Assembly: GCA_021837545.1 (NCBI GenBank) | Contig: JAKBFR010000115.1 | Coordinates: 1-7,580 of the forward strand | DNA: 7,580 bases | From: Bacillota bacterium | GTDB lineage: Bacteria > Bacillota_A > Clostridia > Clostridiales > Clostridiaceae | Reading direction: 5' to 3' | Shown here: one piece after another, positions 1 to 6,000 of the stretch | How positions within the stretch are numbered: position 1 is the stretch's first letter | Layout of the letters: the number at the start of each line of letters is the position of its first letter | Notes under the pieces: generated by a model | The model's input: the letters and a program-made list of their open reading frames with translations, nothing else | Database searches by the model: none | What the model was told of the DNA's origin: nothing | Program-made: the position numbers and the translations under genes

Positions 1-1034
1 GTGTAGATGGTATGGCATTACTAGATAAGGCCAATACTGAAAAATATGGACACCCTGAAATAACAACTGTAGATATTGGGGTTAGAACTAATCCAGGAAT
101 ATTAATTTCAGGACATGATTTAAAAGATTTAGAAATGTTACTTAGACAAACAGAAGGAACAGGAGTAGATGTTTATACTCATGGAGAAATGCTTGCTGGA
201 CAATACTACCCAAAATTCAAAAAATATAGTCATTTTGCAGGAAACTACGGAAATGCATGGTGGAAGCAAAAAGAAGAATTTGAAAAATTTAATGGCCCAA
301 TACTTATGACTACAAACTGTATAGTTATACCAAAGGATTCTTATAAAGACAGATTATTTACAACAGGTGCTACAGGAATGCCAGGATGTCCTCATATAGA
401 AGCTAATTTTAAAGGAGAGAAAAATTTCTCTAGAATTATTGAAATGGCCAAAAAATGTAGTGCTCCTACTGAAATAGAAAAGGGACAAATAGTTGGTGGA
501 TTCGCTCATAACCAAGTTTTAGCTCTTGCAGACAAAGTTGTAGACGCTGTTAAAACTGGTGCTATAAAGAGATTCTTTGTAATGGCTGGTTGTGACGGAA
601 GAGCAAAATCTAGAGATTATTATACTGATTTTGCAGAAAAATTACCAAAGGATACAGTTATATTAACAGCAGGTTGTGCTAAATATAAATATAATAAATT
701 AAACTTAGGTGATATTGGTGGAATTCCAAGAGTATTAGATGCAGGACAATGTAATGATTCATATTCATTAGTTGTTATAGCACTAAAACTTAAAGAGGTA
801 TTTGAATTAGATGATATTAATGAATTACCTATATCATACAATATAGCTTGGTATGAACAAAAAGCTGTAATAGTATTATTATCATTATTGCACTTAGGTG
901 TTAAGAATATTCATCTAGGACCAACACTTCCAGCATTCCTTTCACCAAATGTTGCTAAAGTATTAATAGATAACTTTGGAATTGGTGGAATCACTAATGT
1001 AGAAGATGACATGAAGATGTTTATGGAAGCGTAA
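1..1034 (+). CDS. hcp: Hybrid cluster protein (hydroxylamine reductase / NO reductase), C-terminal part, 5' end outside window
   Basis: This is the C-terminal ~343 residues of Hcp. The reading frame is open to the left edge, so the Met at 12-14 is internal and not the start. Numbering from that Met, every hybrid-cluster ligand of the family is present with the expected spacing: His35 (GHD), Glu59 (HGE), Cys103 (TTNC), Cys194 (AGCDG, the persulfide cysteine), Cys222 (TAGCAK), Cys247 (GQCND), Glu282 and Lys284 (WYEQK). These correspond to H244, E268, C312, C405, C434, C459, E494 and K496 of the Desulfovibrio enzyme. About 210 residues, including the N-terminal Fe-S cluster cysteines, lie outside. 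The family is cytoplasmic and reduces hydroxylamine in vitro; in vivo roles in NO reduction and protein S-nitrosylation are reported. The neighbouring Fnr-type regulator and Fe-S repair gene support a nitrosative-stress role. A strong terminator follows, so the gene ends its own transcript. Confidence 0.97.
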   Translation, partial: VDGMALLDKANTEKYGHPEITTVDIGVRTNPGILISGHDLKDLEMLLRQTEGTGVDVYTHGEMLAGQYYPKFKKYSHFAGNYGNAWWKQKEEFEKFNGPILMTTNCIVIPKDSYKDRLFTTGATGMPGCPHIEANFKGEKNFSRIIEMAKKCSAPTEIEKGQIVGGFAHNQVLALADKVVDAVKTGAIKRFFVMAGCDGRAKSRDYYTDFAEKLPKDTVILTAGCAKYKYNKLNLGDIGGIPRVLDAGQCNDSYSLVVIALKLKEVFELDDINELPISYNIAWYEQKAVIVLLSLLHLGVKNIHLGPTLPAFLSPNVAKVLIDNFGIGGITNVEDDMKMFMEA

Positions 1035-1102
1035 TAAATAGTACAATTATTAAAAATAATTAACATACAAAATATAAAATTGACTCTATCTATATAATAC
1101 AG

Positions 1103-1139
1103 AATCCTAGCTACTTAATTGCAGCTAGGATTTGTTTTT
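1103..1139 (+). terminator. Rho-independent terminator after hcp
   Basis: There is a perfect 10-bp stem: AATCCTAGCT at 1103-1112 pairs with AGCTAGGATT at 1123-1132 across a 10-nt loop. A T-rich tract (TTTGTTTTT) begins at the end of the stem. It lies about 70 nt after the hcp stop codon and separates hcp from the regulator gene. Confidence 0.9.
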
Positions 1140-1158
1140 AATTATATATATTTGTTAT

Positions 1159-1186
1159 AGTTATATAGTATAATTTTCATATAACT
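1159..1186. promoter_or_regulatory. Inverted repeat around a -10 box upstream of the Crp/Fnr regulator gene
   Basis: AGTTATAT (1159-1166) and ATATAACT (1179-1186) are perfect 8-bp inverted arms around a 12-nt spacer that contains a TATAAT hexamer (1169-1174). The position, about 40 nt before the start codon, suits a promoter with an operator. No good -35 hexamer lies 16-18 nt upstream of this -10 box, so either activator dependence or a chance AT-rich match is possible. It does not match the TTGAT-type box seen upstream of the repair gene. Confidence 0.35.
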
Positions 1187-1223
1187 CAAATAAATCCGTT
1201 AATTAATAAAGGAGGGTGATGTT

Positions 1224-1937
1224 ATGAATAATCAGTGTGGCAATTGCTGTAATAATTGTAGAGGAGGACTTTGCGCAAGTAAGGTTCCAATATTTGAAAA
1301 TTTAAATAATGAAGAATTGTTAGAGATAGTAAAAACTATTAATCATAAAGAATATAGTAAGGGCGATATTATTTTTACTGAAGGAAATGTTGCAAATACA
1401 CTTTATTTTATAAATGAAGGGAAGATAAAATTATATAAGTATACTAAAGATGGCAAGGAACAGATATTGCATGTCCTTTCAGAAGGAGACTTTTTTGGAG
1501 AATTAGAATTAATAAAGGTTTCCAAGTATGGATTTAATTCTAAAGCAATAGTAAATTCTAAGATATGTACTCTCACTAAAGATGAAATGAAAGATATAAT
1601 TATGAGGAAGCCAGAGATTGGGATAAAAGTACTAGAAACTGTAGGAGAAAGATTAGCAAGAGTAGAAAATCTGGTGCAAAATCTTGCAACTAATGATGTT
1701 GATTCAAGAATGGCCTATTTATTAACAGATTTTATAGAAAAATATGGAGTACCTATAGAAAAGAATATATCAATAGAATTACCATTATCAAGAGAAGATA
1801 TGGCGAGTTCTATCGGAGTAACAAGGGAAACTATAAGTAGGAAATTAAAGAAATTTGAGGATGAGAAATTAATAAAAATAGTAGGAACAAAAAAGATTAT
1901 AATTTTAGATGAAGAAGGCTTAAAAGATTATATTTAA
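1224..1937 (+). CDS. Crp/Fnr-family transcriptional regulator with N-terminal cysteine cluster (FNR/HcpR-like)
   Basis: This is a 237-aa cytoplasmic DNA-binding regulator of normal family length. The start is set by GGAGG at 1211-1215, 8 nt before ATG; an ATG at 1219 meets a stop at once. Residues 1-20 carry five cysteines (C5, C8, C9, C12, C17), and C115 sits at the place of FNR's central Cys122 (SKIC here, SMVC in E. coli FNR). C9-x2-C12-x4-C17 is close to FNR's C20-x2-C23-x5-C29, suggesting an Fe-S cluster that senses O2 or NO. A cyclic-nucleotide-type beta-barrel covers about residues 22-125, then a dimerisation helix, then a winged helix at about 170-230. The recognition helix (TRETISRKL) keeps E202, S205 and R206, matching FNR E209/S212/R213, which read TTGAT half-sites. 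Being between hcp and an Fe-S repair gene points to an HcpR-like nitrosative-stress role. The ligand is inferred; haem or direct NO sensing by another route remains possible. Confidence 0.9.
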   Translation: MNNQCGNCCNNCRGGLCASKVPIFENLNNEELLEIVKTINHKEYSKGDIIFTEGNVANTLYFINEGKIKLYKYTKDGKEQILHVLSEGDFFGELELIKVSKYGFNSKAIVNSKICTLTKDEMKDIIMRKPEIGIKVLETVGERLARVENLVQNLATNDVDSRMAYLLTDFIEKYGVPIEKNISIELPLSREDMASSIGVTRETISRKLKKFEDEKLIKIVGTKKIIILDEEGLKDYI

Positions 1938-1978
1938 AATAAAGCCGACCTCTTATTTCTAATGTAGTACAAAAATTT

Positions 1979-2004
1979 ATTATTAGGTTTACAGCTTTAA
2001 TAAT
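1979..2004. repeat. Inverted repeat downstream of the Crp/Fnr gene; weak terminator or operator
   Basis: ATTATTA (1979-1985) pairs with TAATAAT (1998-2004), extendable by two G-U pairs on the + transcript, and is followed by CTTTTA. It could be a weak terminator for the regulator gene. It also overlaps a possible -35 element (TTTACA, 1988-1993) that lies 17 nt from TATATA (2011-2016) or 19 nt from TATAAT (2013-2018), so it could instead be a promoter or operator for the next gene. The stem is AT-rich and weak. Confidence 0.3.
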
Positions 2005-2047
2005 CTTTTATATATAATGGTTGAGAAAATAAATATTAATTCAAGTT

Positions 2048-2061
2048 TTGATTCAAATCAC
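2048..2061 (+). promoter_or_regulatory. FNR-type binding site upstream of the Fe-S repair gene
   Basis: The sequence is TTGATTCAAATCAC. It matches TTGAT-N4-ATCAA at nine of ten defined bases, with only the last base differing. The adjacent Crp/Fnr protein has the recognition-helix residues expected to read this half-site. Its centre (2054.5) lies at -41.5 from the start predicted by the TATAAT at 2084-2089, the standard class II activator position for this family. Binding is inferred and not shown. Confidence 0.65.
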
Positions 2062-2083
2062 ATTATATTAAAATCAATGAAGC

Positions 2084-2096
2084 TATAATAAGATCA
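2084..2096 (+). promoter_or_regulatory. Predicted activator-dependent promoter (-10 box) of the Fe-S repair gene
   Basis: A consensus TATAAT lies at 2084-2089, with a predicted start near 2096. The hexamer 17 nt upstream (CATTAT, 2061-2066) is a poor -35 element, as expected where an FNR-type activator bound at -41.5 replaces it. The resulting leader is about 69 nt and contains a run of 12 A residues (2117-2128). Confidence 0.55.
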
Positions 2097-2149
2097 TAAG
2101 TTAAACAAAGTAAAATAAAAAAAAAAAATTAAAAATAAATAATAGATTT

Positions 2150-2155
2150 AGGAGG
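2150..2155 (+). promoter_or_regulatory. Ribosome binding site of the Fe-S repair gene
   Basis: AGGAGG lies 9 nt upstream of the ATG at 2165 and fixes that codon as the start. Confidence 0.85.
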
Positions 2156-2164
2156 AATAAATAA

Positions 2165-2875
2165 ATGAATACATTTAATAGTAATCAAAAAATTGGGGAG
2201 ATAGTAACTAAGTTTCCAAATGCTGCAGATATATTTAAAGAATATAAAATTGATTTTTGTTGTGGTGGAGATAGACCATTAATTACAGCTATAAAAGAGC
2301 GAGAAGTTAATGAAGCAGAGCTATTAGAAAAAATTAATATCTCATATGAAAAATTTAAAAATAATATTAACTTAAAGGACAGAAATTGGATGGAAGTACC
2401 TTTGGATGAATTAGTTGATCACATCGTAAATGTACATCATGGGTATCTTTATGAGAACCTTCCTAAAATTAGTGAATTAACAACTAAGATATTAAGAGTA
2501 CATGGAGAACATCATCCTGAACTTTCAAAAGTACACAAGCTATTTCATACTATTAAAATGACCTTAGATGCTCATTTAATAGAAGAAGAAACAATTCAAT
2601 ATCCAGCAATTAAGGAGTATTTAAGAAGTAATAGCGAAGTTGATTTAAATAAAGCAATAAATATAATCGAGCAATTGCAAGATGAGCATACTGGAGCAGG
2701 TAACATCCTTAAAGAATTAAGAACCATAACTAATGATTATGATGCTCCAGCTGATGGATGCAATACTTATAGAATAACTTACGCTAAACTTCAAGAAATG
2801 GAATCAGATTTATTTCAGCATATACATTTAGAGAATAATATACTATTTCTAAGACTTTATGAATTAAAGAAATAG
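2165..2875 (+). CDS. ric: Iron-sulfur cluster repair di-iron protein (RIC; ScdA/YtfE family)
   Basis: This is a 236-aa cytoplasmic protein with the two-part family layout. Residues 10-45 form the ScdA N-terminal domain with the signature cysteine pair in FCCGG (C32, C33). Residues 80-232 form a hemerythrin-like four-helix domain. Likely di-iron ligands, from spacing against E. coli YtfE, are H86, H137, E141 (HLIEE), H175 (DEH), H219 and E223 (HIHLE). The length matches full-length members of roughly 220-240 residues. The family repairs Fe-S clusters damaged by nitric oxide or oxidants and may release iron or handle NO at the di-iron site. Its position behind hcp and an FNR-like regulator, with its own FNR-type box, supports induction under nitrosative stress. 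No missing residue or frameshift was seen. A long hairpin ends the transcript. The symbols scdA and ytfE are used for orthologues. Confidence 0.95.
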   Translation: MNTFNSNQKIGEIVTKFPNAADIFKEYKIDFCCGGDRPLITAIKEREVNEAELLEKINISYEKFKNNINLKDRNWMEVPLDELVDHIVNVHHGYLYENLPKISELTTKILRVHGEHHPELSKVHKLFHTIKMTLDAHLIEEETIQYPAIKEYLRSNSEVDLNKAINIIEQLQDEHTGAGNILKELRTITNDYDAPADGCNTYRITYAKLQEMESDLFQHIHLENNILFLRLYELKK

Positions 2876-2919
2876 TGAATTTATTCTAGTTGAATTTAAT
2901 AAATTGAAAAAATATTTTA

Positions 2920-2970
2920 AGGCACATGAAAATAAATAACAAGTCCAAAGTTATTTTTTTGATTGTGCCT
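2920..2970. terminator. Long hairpin between convergent genes, likely bidirectional terminator
   Basis: Two 21-nt arms (2920-2940 and 2950-2970) surround a 9-nt loop. The outer seven pairs (AGGCACA/TGTGCCT) and the inner AAATAAC/GTTATTT are perfect; a 3-nt internal loop and one further mismatch lie between. On the + strand the inner stem runs into TTTTTTT, fitting termination of ric. On the - strand the same inner stem is followed by ATTTT, so it may also stop the EAL-GGDEF transcript. Confidence 0.75.
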
Positions 2971-3019
2971 AATATTAAGCCAAAAATTAATATTAAAATC
3001 TTAGCTTTACAGCTATTTA

Positions 3020-4762
3020 TTATTGCACAGTTCTTAATTTAGACTTTGCTCTTTTTTTTAGTTTAGCAAGCATTTCAGTAAGTTGAAAAACATTTTTGTA
3101 AATTTGAGTTTGATTATTTACCACAACACACGTCAGGGTAATCAACGGGAATTGCTCGTACTCACCGTGTCTATTGGATGTACTAATATATCCATTTTGA
3201 ATATCTGTTTGGTTATAAAATGAAAGGACCTCAAGCTCAAACTGTTCCACTATATCTTTTAAATAACACTCTGTTATATGATCATTAAGGATAACAATAA
3301 AATCATCGCCACCTATATGGCCAACAAATTGTTCTGCGGAAACAGAATTTCTTAGAATATCGGCTAAAAGCTTTATTACTAAATCTCCATTTTCAAATCC
3401 ATAGACGTCATTATATGCTTTGAAATTGTCGATGTCTAAATATGCAACGCTATATTTAGTGGTATTCGTTACACAGTGACTTAACTTTTGATCAATAATC
3501 AAGTTACCAGCTAAGCCAGATAAGGGATTTTGATGCTTTGCCGCTGAAATTTCTATTTCACTAGTTTTCTTCAATAAATCTTTAATTGTTACTATTCCAA
3601 GATATTTATCATTTTCTGTGACAACAATGAAATCATAAAGATTATCATTTTCACGTGACATGGCCATAGAGGATACAGTACTTACCGGTGTTTTATAATC
3701 AACAGATAAAAAATTTTTGTCCATAACGCGAGAAATTTTTTTGTTTTGATTTAAGGCAAAACCATAATGTCCGCTCAATTTTAATGCTAATTTTTCTCGA
3801 GTAACAATTCCAACAGGGAGTTCATTTTCGATAACGCATAATCCAAAGCAGTTTAGATCATGTTTGAAAATATCAAATACTTTAGGAATCATTTCATTTG
3901 GAGCAATAGAATCAATTGAAGTACATAAATTTGCTATGTAAATATTTGAAATTAAGCTTTTGGAAGTATGGTTTTTCTTAATATTAATATTATTAATCAT
4001 CTGTAAAACATCATGTTTGATTTCTAGTACGTCTGCATCTGGTTTCTGAAGTAAGTATCCCTGACCATACTGCACTCCTAAGTTTATAAGCGTTTTTAAT
4101 TCTTCATAGGTTTCAATACCCTCTGCAATAAGAAAAACATTTGAAACCTTTGAAAATTCAACCATACCTTTAACGAGGGCAAATTTCACACGATCTGAAT
4201 CAACATCACGAATTAGCTTCATATCAAGCTTAATATAATTAGGGTTGACCTCGCTGATGAGATTTAAACCTGAATACCCTGCACCAGCATCATCAATTGC
4301 AATCTGGTAATCTTGCCCTTTATAGTGATTAATAGTTGATTTAAAGCCAGTCATATCTTCAATTACATTTCTCTCTGTTATTTCAAAGATAATATTTTGG
4401 GGAAGAATCTTGTACTGCATTAAAAAACTCTTTGTAAAGCCTTTCTTAAAAGTTTCATAATGCATCACATTAGGATTTACGTTAATAAATAATTTTTTAC
4501 TATATGGGGGAATCATAAATTTAAAAGCAGTTTCTAGTGCCTTTGTTCTACAAAGGAGTTCTAAATCCCACAAGCGGTTATATTCTTCTGCTATGGTAAA
4601 CAACATCTCAGGATTTTCAATTTCACTTTCACAGGTAATTCTGCTTAGGGCTTCATGTCCTAAAATGCTACCATTTCTAAGGGAAATAATAGGCTGAAAA
4701 ACAGTTTTTATCTGTTTGTTACTTATAATATAATTCAATGATTCCTTTATTCCTGCTATCAT
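3020..4762 (-). CDS. EAL-CBS-CBS-GGDEF protein, cyclic di-GMP turnover
   Basis: This is a 580-aa soluble protein with no signal peptide or membrane helix. The start ATG follows GGAGG (4770-4774) with a 7-nt gap. Residues about 10-250 are an EAL phosphodiesterase domain with its catalytic set intact: E37-A-L, N94, E127 (FEITE), D157-D158 (DDAGAGYS), K178 (IKLD), E214 (AEGIET) and Q234 (GQGY). Residues about 270-400 form a paired CBS module, which usually binds adenine nucleotides or similar ligands. Residues about 410-575 are a GGDEF domain: NPLSGL, D443/D445 (LDIDNFK) and GGDDF at 484-488, an accepted active variant. The inhibitory RxxD site is absent (SAEQ at 475-478). The protein therefore probably hydrolyses c-di-GMP; whether the GGDEF half makes it or only binds GTP is open. 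It is convergent with ric and shares no transcript with it. A role in motility, biofilm or sporulation would be guesswork. Confidence 0.92.
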   Translation of the reverse strand: MIAGIKESLNYIISNKQIKTVFQPIISLRNGSILGHEALSRITCESEIENPEMLFTIAEEYNRLWDLELLCRTKALETAFKFMIPPYSKKLFINVNPNVMHYETFKKGFTKSFLMQYKILPQNIIFEITERNVIEDMTGFKSTINHYKGQDYQIAIDDAGAGYSGLNLISEVNPNYIKLDMKLIRDVDSDRVKFALVKGMVEFSKVSNVFLIAEGIETYEELKTLINLGVQYGQGYLLQKPDADVLEIKHDVLQMINNINIKKNHTSKSLISNIYIANLCTSIDSIAPNEMIPKVFDIFKHDLNCFGLCVIENELPVGIVTREKLALKLSGHYGFALNQNKKISRVMDKNFLSVDYKTPVSTVSSMAMSRENDNLYDFIVVTENDKYLGIVTIKDLLKKTSEIEISAAKHQNPLSGLAGNLIIDQKLSHCVTNTTKYSVAYLDIDNFKAYNDVYGFENGDLVIKLLADILRNSVSAEQFVGHIGGDDFIVILNDHITECYLKDIVEQFELEVLSFYNQTDIQNGYISTSNRHGEYEQFPLITLTCVVVNNQTQIYKNVFQLTEMLAKLKKRAKSKLRTVQ

Positions 4763-4804
4763 CTTTTAGCCTCCATTTAAGTTAGATCTATTAAGATTAT
4801 TTTA

Positions 4805-4827
4805 TCATGATTAAGTATCTCTCATGA
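4805..4827. repeat. Paired TCATGA repeats upstream of the EAL-GGDEF gene
   Basis: TCATGA, itself palindromic, occurs at 4805-4810 and 4822-4827 with 11 nt between. The two copies can pair as a hairpin extended by flanking A/T bases. The site lies about 45 nt upstream of the gene's start codon, between it and the small membrane-protein gene. It may be an operator, a weak terminator for the upstream gene, or chance. No convincing -35/-10 pair was found nearby. Confidence 0.25.
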
Positions 4828-4881
4828 AATAAGCAGGTAAAAATTAGGTAAAGATTATGTTAATTAATAAAAACTAATTTA

Positions 4882-5190
4882 CTACAAATCATCCCAATAA
4901 ATTTTCTTAGTATTTTCATTTGCTTTTAGAGATTTGTCAAATAGCTTTATTATTACCACTGCTAACGAAAAAGTTGCTAATCCTCCTATAAGTTCAGAAA
5001 ATTTAATAGAAGCTCCAATAGATTTCCCTATATAACCTCCTAAAAACACTCCTAAAAATATAGAAATTATTGGAAAAATAAAAATCATAAAGGCAGCTGA
5101 TAACATATTTGGATTTTTCGTTTTAGAAACTAATCTATTGTTGTTTTTTTCAATGATTTCTTTTTCATGCTCTGTTTTTATATTAATCAC
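4882..5190 (-). CDS. Small two-helix membrane protein, RseC/SoxR-reducing-like C-terminal half
   Basis: This is a 102-aa protein with a charged N-terminus (residues 1-27) and two membrane helices at about 30-55 and 65-84, joined by a glycine-rich turn (GGYIGKSIG). It ends in a charged tail. The pattern NPNMLSAAF..IFPIISIFLGVFLGGYIG followed by LIGG resembles the membrane half of RseC/MucC-family proteins, which are about 135-150 aa and begin with a cysteine-rich domain. That domain is missing here and there is no cysteine. The start is irregular: the GTG (5188-5190) lies inside the Shine-Dalgarno-like stretch AGGAAGGTGAT, while the codon at a normal distance is ATA (codon 4) where an ATG would be expected. 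The gene may start at ATA, use the GTG poorly, or be decaying. The family call is from recall of the pattern and is tentative; a generic membrane protein is the alternative. Its own promoter lies upstream, and it could be co-transcribed with the EAL-GGDEF gene 119 nt downstream. Confidence 0.6.
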   Translation of the reverse strand: MINIKTEHEKEIIEKNNNRLVSKTKNPNMLSAAFMIFIFPIISIFLGVFLGGYIGKSIGASIKFSELIGGLATFSLAVVIIKLFDKSLKANENTKKIYWDDL

Positions 5191-5508
5191 CTTCCTGTAG
5201 TTAGTTTAATAGTAATTTGAATTTGTTCACAATAGTTATTTTATCATATAGAAACATTATATACCTTTAAATAGGTCTATTTCAATAATGCATTACCTAT
5301 ATATCTTGAATTAAAAGGAAGGTGAGCAAGTCGTGCGTTGCACATCATACTAAGGTACCAAGTTCTTGTTGAATTAATAGTGAATAACTTACAGTGTTTT
5401 GATGAAACTTAAAGGTAACTAGGTACTTTAATATTAGCTTCATAATTGCTCCACAATTGAGTAGTAAAATAAATATATAAAGAAAAACAATTAGAGGAGT
5501 GATATTAA
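5191..5508. other. Intergenic region between divergent genes; possible gene scar
   Basis: These 318 bases hold the - strand promoter described separately. They also contain an orphan ribosome binding site on the + strand (GGAAGG, 5318-5323) placed 9 nt before a GTG (5333-5335) that opens a frame of only six codons (MRCTSY, stop 5351-5353). A short GTGC-GTT-GCAC hairpin and the motif GGTAC, occurring twice, lie in 5333-5435. I recognise no riboswitch or T-box. The good ribosome site without a gene suggests the 5' end of a deleted gene. No convincing + strand promoter for the gene at 5509 was found. Confidence 0.3.
5256..5285 (-). promoter_or_regulatory. Promoter with internal palindrome for the small membrane-protein gene
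   Basis: Read on the - strand: TTGAAA (5280-5285) as -35, an 18-nt spacer, and TATAAT (5256-5261) as -10. The predicted start near 5249 gives a leader of about 60 nt. The spacer contains AAATAG-N2-CTATTT (5269-5282), a perfect 6-bp inverted repeat that overlaps the -35 box and would be well placed as a repressor operator. Confidence 0.6.
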
Positions 5509-5952
5509 ATGAAGAAGAAAGGTATGATCCTAATAGTAGCAACTATGTTAACAGTAAGTGGTATTTCATTTGCATACGGTGCAAGTAGAAAGGATACAAG
5601 CTTCAATAATCTTAATAGAACAATGATAAGCATGCAAAATAGTGATGTTAAATCATCACATAATTATAGAGCAACAATGATGGGTACACAAAATGGTGGA
5701 TTTCAATCAAATGACAGCTTTAATAATATGATAAAAATAATGAGAGATAATGGTTTTAATGATCAAGCAAATGCTATGGAAAACAGAGATTTTGATGCTA
5801 TGAATAAGTTTATGACTAACATAAATGATGATGATTATAAAAAGATGATTGATATAATGCAAAATAATGGATATGGATCTATGGCGAATATGATGTCAAC
5901 TGTAAGTAGAGAAGATATGATAAAAGTTCATCAAAGTATGATGGAATGGTAA
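5509..5952 (+). CDS. Methionine-rich secreted protein with two internal repeats, function unknown
   Basis: This is a 147-aa exported protein. The start is set by GAGGAGTGAT at 5494-5503, 5 nt before ATG. Residues 1-25 are a signal peptide: MKKKG, a hydrophobic core, then SFAYGA, with cleavage probably near residues 22-25; there is no lipobox cysteine. The mature part is hydrophilic, rich in Asn and Asp, and carries 17 methionines in about 122 residues with no cysteine. It contains a duplicated unit with a period of 39 residues: MIKIMRDNGFNDQANAM from residue 74 and MIDIMQNNGYGSMANMM from residue 113. Met pairs and His-Met near the C-terminus (HQSMM) would suit weak binding of Cu(I) or another soft metal, but that is inference. 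I do not recognise a named family. A histidine kinase remnant follows within 50 nt, so it may have been part of an envelope-sensing locus, as target or accessory sensor. Confidence 0.75.
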   Translation: MKKKGMILIVATMLTVSGISFAYGASRKDTSFNNLNRTMISMQNSDVKSSHNYRATMMGTQNGGFQSNDSFNNMIKIMRDNGFNDQANAMENRDFDAMNKFMTNINDDDYKKMIDIMQNNGYGSMANMMSTVSREDMIKVHQSMMEW

Positions 5953-6000
5953 TAGTAATAAATTTAAATGAATTAAGACAAATGAAGATATAAATAACAT

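Noticed and set aside
620..841. Open frame of 73 codons on the - strand inside hcp
   Set aside because: It lies wholly opposite well-conserved hcp coding sequence, has no ribosome site and no family resemblance.
1045..1061. AATTATT-AAA-AATAATT hairpin after hcp
   Set aside because: It is all A/T with a 3-nt loop and no T tract; chance is likely in such AT-rich DNA, and a real terminator lies 40 nt further on.
1080..1098. TTGACT followed by TATAAT as a possible promoter
   Set aside because: The spacing is only 7 nt, far below the 16-18 nt needed, and the terminator follows at once.
5191..5508. Riboswitch or T-box leader
   Set aside because: No T-box sequence, c-di-GMP or other known aptamer core could be identified by eye; only short hairpins are present.
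5345..5542. Open frame of 65 codons on the - strand with hydrophobic stretches
   Set aside because: It overlaps the signal peptide of the gene at 5509, has no good ribosome site, and its hydrophobicity comes from reading AT-rich DNA backwards.
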